DNA of 42,697 bases, from NCBI GenBank assembly GCA_017415005.1, contig JAFQJK010000031.1, positions 1 to 42,697 on the forward strand. The letters are read 5' to 3'. Positions 37,548 through 42,697 of the stretch are shown in pieces. The DNA is from Rikenellaceae bacterium. Its GTDB lineage: Bacteria; Bacteroidota; Bacteroidia; Bacteroidales; Rikenellaceae. A model generated the notes under the pieces. That model did not search any database and was not told the origin of the DNA. It was given only the letters and a program-made list of their open reading frames with translations. Every line of letters begins with the position of its first letter. The stretch's first letter is position 1. Position numbers and translations under genes: made by a program.

Positions 37548-39986
37548 ATGAAAACCGCCGCAATTCTTTTCGTCCTGCTGCTCTCCGGCCTCTGCCTGCA
37601 CAGCCACGCCCAGCCGACGCCCGCGCCACGTACCGGGACGATCCGGGGAACCGTGCTGAACGCCCGGGACCGCACGCCGGTCGCCGGAGCCACGGTCTCG
37701 GTGGTCAACGACACGCTCCGCACGCTGACAGCCGCCGACGGCACCTACGCGATCCGCGGAGCGACGCCGGGCTACCGCATGCTCTACATCGAGGCCGACG
37801 GCTTCTCGGCCGTCGTCACCCCGTCGGTCCTCGTCACCGCATCGGCTCCCGCAACGGTCGACGCCGAGCTCGACCCGATGCTGATCGAGGTCGAGGAGAT
37901 CGTCGTCAGCTCATCGCCGCTGGTGGCCACCGTCGAGTCGCCCGTCTCGCTGCGGCGCGTCGGGACCGAGGAGATCGACCTGACGCCCGGCGCCAACCGC
38001 GACATCTCGAAGGTCGTGCAGTCGACGCCCGGCGTGCTGACGATCAACACCGGCAACCGTAACGACGTGCTGGTGCGCGGCGGCGGGGCCGGCGAGAACC
38101 GCTTCTTCCTCGACGGCATCGAGATCCCGGTGCTCAACCACTTCGCCGTGCAGGGCGGCTCGGGCGGCTATGCCTCGCTGGTCAACTCCGAGCTGCTGCG
38201 GTCGGTCGACTTCTACACGGGCGCCTTCCCGGCCCGGCTCCCGGGCGCGCTAAGCTCGGTCATGGACATGGAGATGCGCAGCGGCAACCCCGACCGTCCG
38301 CACGGCAAGCTCGTCGTAGGCGCCTCGGACGTGGGCCTCACGCTCGACACCCCACTCTCTCGCAACGGACGGACCACGCTGCTCGCCTCATACCGCCGGA
38401 GCTACCTGCAGATGCTCTTCGACATCCTCAGCCTGCCGTTCCTGCCCACTTACAACGACTACCAGTTCAAGGTCACGTCGAAGATCGGCGAGCGTGACGA
38501 GATCTTCGCGCTGGGCCTCGGTTCTTTCGACCGCAACCGACTTAACCTCAAGATGAAAGACCCGGCAGAGGATCGCAAGTACATCCTCGGCTACATGCCC
38601 GAGAACGACCAGACGAGCTACGTGGCGGGCCTCGGCTACCGCCACACGATGCCGCGGGGCGAGTTCCGCGCCACGCTGAGCCGCGACCACCTCCGCAACC
38701 TGATCTACAAGTACGAGGACAACGACGACGCGCGCCCCCGCCTTTACGACTACAATACCCGGGAGACCAACCACCGCTTCCGGGCCGAGATCGACCTGCG
38801 CGACCTCGGCGGCTTCCGCCTCACGGGCGGGGTGAGCGGCGGGCACGGCGCGTACCGCAACACCACTTCGCGCACGGTCTACGCCGGCAGCACGCCGCTC
38901 GCCGAGCGCTTCGACAGCCGCTTCTCGGCCTGGCGCTACGGTCTGTTCGCCACGCTGAGCCGCTACTTTTTCGGCGACCGCTTCTCGGTGCTGGTCGCGC
39001 TGCGAGCCGACGGCATGAGCTATTCGGACGCGACCCGCAACCCGTTCGGGCAGCTCTCGCCCCGCGTGGCCCTTTCGTGGCGCGTGAGCTCCAGGTGGCG
39101 CATCAACGCCTCGGTGGCCCGCTACTGCCAGGAGCCTTCGTTCACCACGCTCGGTTATCGCGACTCGACCGGCGTACTCGCCAACAGGGCATCGGGGCTC
39201 GGGTACAGCGCCGCCAACCACTACGTGGCCGGCGTCGAGTTCGCCCCCGACCGGGGCTCGCGCCTGGCTGTCGAAGGTTTCTACAAGGCCTACTCGCACC
39301 TGCCCGTCTCGCTGCTCGACTCGCTGCCCATCTCGACGGGCGACTTCGCCGACTTCATCGTGGGCGACGTACCGGCCCGCTCAGTGGGCAAGGGCCGCGC
39401 CTACGGCGTCGAGCTCTCGTACCGCAACATCGGCCTCGCGAACACGGTGCTCAACGTCTCATACACGCTGGTCTACTCGCGGATCAACCGCCCGGGCCGC
39501 GACCTCGCGCCGACCGGAGAGCTGCTCCCCTCGAGCTGGGACGCGCGGCATATCGTGAACCTGTCGGCCATCCGCAAGTTCCCGCGCAACTGGTCGGCCG
39601 GCGTCAAGTGGTACCTCTGCGGCGGCTACCCCTACACGCCCTACGACGCCGAGCTCTCGTCGCTCATCGGCGCCTGGGACGCCCGCCTGCGTCCCTATCC
39701 CGATTACGCGCGATACAACGCGCTGCGTACCGGCCCCTACCACCAGATGGACATCCGTATCGACAAGGTGTGGTTCTTCAACAAGTGGCGCCTCGGCTTC
39801 TACATCGACATCCAGAACCTCTACAACCACAGCACGCCGGGCCAGGCCATCCTGATGCCCGAGACCGACGCCGCGGGAGCTTACCTGCCCGACCCCGACC
39901 GGCCGGGCCACTACCGGATGAAGTCGGTCGCGCACGACCTCGGGGGCACGATCCTCCCCACCCTCGGGATCACCATCGAGCTGTAA
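37548..39986 (+). CDS. TonB-dependent receptor with carboxypeptidase-regulatory-like domain
   Basis: The product has 812 residues from the ATG at 37548; the frame is open upstream, but only across the promoter and antisense to the glycosylase gene. A signal peptide ends at HAQ (residue 22). Residues about 28-110 are a CarboxypepD_reg-like domain (GTIRGTVLNARDRTPVAGATVSV). The plug follows (EEIVVSSSPLVAT, DISKVVQSTPGVLT, VLVRGGGAGENRFFLDGIEI), then the 22-strand barrel. It is shorter than SusC and no susD follows, so it probably imports a siderophore, cofactor or small ligand. The last residue is Leu rather than an aromatic. Confidence 0.93.
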   Translation: MKTAAILFVLLLSGLCLHSHAQPTPAPRTGTIRGTVLNARDRTPVAGATVSVVNDTLRTLTAADGTYAIRGATPGYRMLYIEADGFSAVVTPSVLVTASAPATVDAELDPMLIEVEEIVVSSSPLVATVESPVSLRRVGTEEIDLTPGANRDISKVVQSTPGVLTINTGNRNDVLVRGGGAGENRFFLDGIEIPVLNHFAVQGGSGGYASLVNSELLRSVDFYTGAFPARLPGALSSVMDMEMRSGNPDRPHGKLVVGASDVGLTLDTPLSRNGRTTLLASYRRSYLQMLFDILSLPFLPTYNDYQFKVTSKIGERDEIFALGLGSFDRNRLNLKMKDPAEDRKYILGYMPENDQTSYVAGLGYRHTMPRGEFRATLSRDHLRNLIYKYEDNDDARPRLYDYNTRETNHRFRAEIDLRDLGGFRLTGGVSGGHGAYRNTTSRTVYAGSTPLAERFDSRFSAWRYGLFATLSRYFFGDRFSVLVALRADGMSYSDATRNPFGQLSPRVALSWRVSSRWRINASVARYCQEPSFTTLGYRDSTGVLANRASGLGYSAANHYVAGVEFAPDRGSRLAVEGFYKAYSHLPVSLLDSLPISTGDFADFIVGDVPARSVGKGRAYGVELSYRNIGLANTVLNVSYTLVYSRINRPGRDLAPTGELLPSSWDARHIVNLSAIRKFPRNWSAGVKWYLCGGYPYTPYDAELSSLIGAWDARLRPYPDYARYNALRTGPYHQMDIRIDKVWFFNKWRLGFYIDIQNLYNHSTPGQAILMPETDAAGAYLPDPDRPGHYRMKSVAHDLGGTILPTLGITIEL

Positions 39987-40019
39987 GCTGCACCGTGCAG
40001 ACTGCGTGCAGCCGCCCGC

Positions 40020-40050
40020 GTTGTATTTGTCCGGCTTATCCGTATCTTTC
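40020..40050 (+). promoter_or_regulatory. Probable promoter before the truncated hydrolase
   Basis: GTTG at 40020-40023, a 19-bp spacer and TATCTTTC at 40043-40050, one base off the -7 consensus. Confidence 0.45.
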
Positions 40051-40081
40051 AGGCACGAGAACCCCTCACATGCGATCCCCG

Positions 40082-40561
40082 ATGAAAAAACTGATCGTCC
40101 TGGCCACGCTGCTCGCAGGCTGCACGTCGCCGCACGGCCACAGCGTCGCAGGCACCTGGAACGGCACGCTCGCCCCGGACGGGGCCAGGCTGCGCGTCGT
40201 GTTCCACATCACCCGCAACGGCGACGCGCTGCAAGCCACGATGGACAGCCCCGACCAGGGCGCCAAAGGGCTGCCGGTAAGCGCCGTCAGCTACGAGCCC
40301 CCCACGCTGATCATCCGGGCCGACAACCTCGGCATGGTCTACACGGGGACCCCGAAAAACGACACAACGATCGAGGGCACTCTCACGCAGGGCGGCCACG
40401 CGTTCCCGCTGTCCCTCGCGGCAGGCGACGCCGGTATCCCCCGCCGCCCGCAAGACCCCGTTCCACCCTATCCGTACCGCTCGGAAGAGATCGTCTTCCT
40501 CAACCCGGACGCCGGCGTCCGGATGGCCGGCACGCTGCCCCTCCCTGTCGGCGCATCCGCA
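40082..40561 (+). pseudogene. Truncated alpha/beta-hydrolase lipoprotein (N-terminal domain only)
   Basis: The start at 40082 gives a signal with lipobox LAGC (Cys14); an in-frame ATG at 40070 is also possible. Residues about 22-115 match the N-terminal domain of Bacteroidetes serine hydrolases: VAGTWNGTLAPDGARLRVVFHI, TMDSPDQGAKGLPVSAV and GTLTQGGHAFPLSL. The linker RRPQDPVPPYPYRSEEI and NPDAGVRMAGTLPLP follow, after which the catalytic domain should begin. Similarity stops near 40560 and the frame runs on into the next gene out of phase. The whole catalytic domain, about 300 residues, is missing. It may still make a lipidated domain. Confidence 0.75.
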
Positions 40562-40682
40562 GGGTCGGGCATCCTCCGGCCGCCGTTATTCCCCCCAATG
40601 GCACAAATTATGCGTATTGCAGAGCACGGAGTTCAAGTGCCCCGGCTACCGGGCTCCGACCCAACCCTAAATACGCACCTGT

Positions 40683-41555
40683 ATGAAAAAACTATGCCTA
40701 CTCACCCTCGGTCTGGCGGCAGCCGTCACGCTCCGCGCCGCCGAGAAAGCGGACACGACCTACTGGACCAGCAACGGCAACGCGGGACTCAACCTCTCGC
40801 AGGTCAGTCTGAGCAACTGGTCGGCCGGCGGCGACGGATCGGTCGCCTTCGACCTCACGTTCAACTACAGCCTCGACTACAAGCGGGCCAAGCACCTGTG
40901 GCAGAACCGCCTCGAGCTGGCCTACGGGCTTAACCACACCTCGTCGAACGGCGCACGCAAGACCAACGACAAGATCTACCTCTCGTCGGTCTATGGCTAC
41001 CGGATCGCGGACAACCTGTACCTGAGCGCGCTGCTCAACTACAACACGCAGTTCGCCAACGGCTATGATTATGCTGTGAGCTCATCGACCTACATCTCGC
41101 GCTTCATGGCCCCGGGCTACCTGCTCACCGGTGTCGGCGTCACCTGGACCCCGAAGAAATGGTTCACCGCCACGTTCACCCCGGTCACCTGGCGCGGCAC
41201 GTTCGTCTGCAGCTCGCGGCTTTCGGACGAGGGCGCCTACGGAGTCGATCCGGGCAAGCGGCTGCTCTCGGGCCTGGGCGGCAACCTCAAGCTCGAGTTC
41301 AACTACGAATTCCTGCCCAACATGAACGTTTACTCGCGCATGGACTTCTTCTCGGATTACCTCAAGAAACCCAAGAACATCGACGTGCGCTGGGACATCC
41401 AGCTCAATATGAAGATCAACAAGTGGTTCGCCGCCAACCTCAACCTCAATATGATCTACGACGACGACATCAAGATCACCAAGCCCGACGGCTCGAAAGG
41501 CTCGCGCCTGCAGTTCAAGGAGGTGCTGGGCGTCGGCTTCCAGGCGTCGTTCTAA
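40683..41555 (+). CDS. DUF3078 outer-membrane beta-barrel protein
   Basis: The product has 290 residues with a signal peptide (about 1-19, MKKLCLLTLGLAAAVTLRA). The family signature is clear: TTYWTSNGNAGLNLSQVSLSNWSAGGDGSVAF, then alternating beta strands such as YLSALLNYNTQFANGYD and WFTATFTPVTWRGTF. It ends in an aromatic residue (GFQASF), as expected for a BAM substrate. The function of DUF3078 is not known to me. It follows the truncated hydrolase by about 120 bases. Confidence 0.9.
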   Translation: MKKLCLLTLGLAAAVTLRAAEKADTTYWTSNGNAGLNLSQVSLSNWSAGGDGSVAFDLTFNYSLDYKRAKHLWQNRLELAYGLNHTSSNGARKTNDKIYLSSVYGYRIADNLYLSALLNYNTQFANGYDYAVSSSTYISRFMAPGYLLTGVGVTWTPKKWFTATFTPVTWRGTFVCSSRLSDEGAYGVDPGKRLLSGLGGNLKLEFNYEFLPNMNVYSRMDFFSDYLKKPKNIDVRWDIQLNMKINKWFAANLNLNMIYDDDIKITKPDGSKGSRLQFKEVLGVGFQASF

Positions 41556-41611
41556 AGCCGCTGCAAGCGGCTCGCAGCCGGGTAATGAACAAGCGCACCC
41601 CGAATATACCG

Positions 41612-41642
41612 AGTCCCGGCTCCTGCGTCAGGAGCCGGGACT
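41612..41642. terminator. Strong hairpin between DUF3078 and the SGNH hydrolase genes
   Basis: A perfect 14-bp stem (41612-41625 with 41629-41642) and 3-base loop. It lies between two converging genes, so it probably stops transcription from both sides although U-tracts are lacking. Confidence 0.65.
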
Positions 41643-41667
41643 TACCTTACATGCGGCCGGACACCCG

Positions 41668-42336
41668 CTACCGCCCCTTCCGATCGATCACGGGCTTGAG
41701 CATCTCCTCCATGATCCGGTACCCTTCGGCCGTCGGGTGCACCCCATCCCCCGCCAGATCGGCCGGCAAACCAAACCGCTCGTCCTTCATCGCATGGTAA
41801 AAATCGACATACGGCATCTTATGCGCATGGGCATAGGCCTCGATCTTCCCGTTAAGCTCGGCGATCAGCCTCACAGCATCGACATCGGGACTCCACGGGT
41901 ATTGGTATACGGGCAGCACCGAGCAGAGGATCACTTTGATCTTGTGAGCCCGGGCCAGCTCGGCCATCGACACGATATTGCCAAAGATATCGTCCACCGC
42001 GATATATCCGTTGTTGCCGGCAATGTCGTTGGTTCCGGCCAGGATCACGACTGCCCGGGGCTCAAGATCGAGCACATCGGCCCGGAAGCGCACGAGCATC
42101 TGCGAGGTGACCTGCCCGCCTATTCCACGACCTATATAATTGTTATCCACAAAGAAAGCGGGACGTTGTGCAGCCCAGCCATCGGTGATCGAGTTACCCA
42201 TGAACACCGCCGCGGCATGGCGCGGAGCCGTGGCATTCGCTTCGCGGTAGCGGCCGAAGTTAGCCCAGTCAGGCCCCTGGGCCTGCAAAGAAAAGACGGC
42301 ACATAGCCCGGCCGCCAGCATCAGGTATTTCTTCAT
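41668..42336 (-). CDS. SGNH/GDSL-type esterase, secreted
   Basis: The product has 222 residues. A signal peptide (about 1-19) ends at QAQ. The SGNH blocks are complete: MGNSITDGW with catalytic Ser49, GIGGQ, LAGTNDI, and DGVHPT with the catalytic Asp and His. This looks like the acyl-hydrolase group that includes platelet-activating-factor acetylhydrolase-like and carbohydrate esterases. A likely role is deacetylation of glycans in the periplasm or at the surface. It stands alone. Confidence 0.92.
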   Translation of the reverse strand: MKKYLMLAAGLCAVFSLQAQGPDWANFGRYREANATAPRHAAAVFMGNSITDGWAAQRPAFFVDNNYIGRGIGGQVTSQMLVRFRADVLDLEPRAVVILAGTNDIAGNNGYIAVDDIFGNIVSMAELARAHKIKVILCSVLPVYQYPWSPDVDAVRLIAELNGKIEAYAHAHKMPYVDFYHAMKDERFGLPADLAGDGVHPTAEGYRIMEEMLKPVIDRKGR

Positions 42337-42515
42337 TTCGATTATAAGTTAGGTAGTGGATGATCGACGCCCCATCAGGAACGGGCCGCCATTGTTTCTA
42401 CAAATATGCGGATTTTCTTCGGGATAGCCACGATCGGACACGTACTATTTTCAGGAAAAACGGCGGCAGGGCTCGGCTCCCGGACAAAAAAAATCAAAAA
42501 AAAATCGCGAAAGAA

Positions 42516-42546
42516 TTTGCGGTTTTAAAATTTTGCACTACTTTTG
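42516..42546 (+). promoter_or_regulatory. Promoter of tRNA-Gly(GCC)
   Basis: TTTG at 42516-42519, a 19-bp spacer and TACTTTTG at 42539-42546, a full consensus match. It is 36 bases before the tRNA. Confidence 0.85.
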
Positions 42547-42582
42547 TCACGCTTAACAAAGCAAACACGTTCACAACATTCT

Positions 42583-42655
42583 GCGGAAATAGCTCAGTTG
42601 GTAGAGCACAACCTTGCCAAGGTTGGGGTCGCGAGTTCGAGTCTCGTTTTCCGCT
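42583..42655 (+). tRNA. tRNA-Gly(GCC)
   Basis: 73 bases; acceptor stem GCGGAAA/TTTCCGC, anticodon GCC in acaaccttgccaaggttg, T-arm gcgagttcgagtctcgt. CCA is not encoded. Nothing recognisable follows to the window end. Confidence 0.97.
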
Positions 42656-42697
42656 CCCAATGTCGTAAATACTTGACTATCAAATGGTTGCAATTAA

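Overview
The window looks like chromosome of a G+C-rich member of the Bacteroidales, possibly Alistipes-like; the genus is inference. The support is repeated use of the Bacteroidetes promoter pattern (TTTG, 19 bp, TAnnTTTG), absence of clear Shine-Dalgarno sequences, lipoprotein signals, a carboxypeptidase-regulatory-domain TonB receptor, DUF3078 and DUF4286 proteins, and a HAE1-type RND pump. Most of it is housekeeping DNA. I see no phage, insertion sequence or CRISPR array.

Layout. 1-2981 (+): end of xseA, xseB, a zinc-ribbon methyltransferase and an M48 lipoprotein protease. 3430-9352 (-): a long co-directional run of pseudo-receiver, HEAT-repeat membrane protein, degenerate GT2-like membrane protein, DUF4286, secreted GH31, cysQ and mgsA. 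9737-10329 (+): rplU-rpmA. 10860-16095 (-): a TIGR01212 radical SAM protein, a short CstA transporter overlapping a helical-repeat gene, and a KamA-type radical SAM enzyme. 16909-18180 (-): serS. 18297-25305 (+): glutaminyl cyclase, metH, metF and an M20 amidohydrolase. 25435-26783 (+): a small ferredoxin and mqnC. 27512-28753 (-): a threonine-dehydrogenase-like SDR and a small membrane protein. 28873-29414 (+): tRNA-Thr-Tyr-Gly-Thr. 30260-35934 (-): a tripartite RND efflux operon with a divergent AraC regulator at 36084. 37035-42655: pyrimidine-dimer glycosylase, TonB receptor, a truncated alpha/beta hydrolase, DUF3078, an SGNH hydrolase and tRNA-Gly.

How the genes work together. MetH and MetF form the B12-dependent methionine/folate pair. 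MqnC marks the futalosine route to menaquinone. CysQ recycles PAP(S), and MgsA is the methylglyoxal bypass. The three efflux genes plus the AraC-type regulator form a classical drug-export locus with a perfect inverted repeat between them.

The most unusual material is of three kinds. First, the pseudo-receiver/HEAT/GT2-like cassette (6780-9352), in which the receiver and the glycosyltransferase have both lost canonical catalytic residues. Second, degenerate tandem repeats after tRNA-Thr(GGT), each restarting with a copy of the tRNA 3' end and partly carrying its own terminator, which recalls the E. coli tyrT/rtT arrangement. Third, two diverged copies of a long intergenic repeat (about 16.4-16.9 kb and 26.85-27.4 kb). 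Several G+C-rich gene-free spacers are also unexplained.
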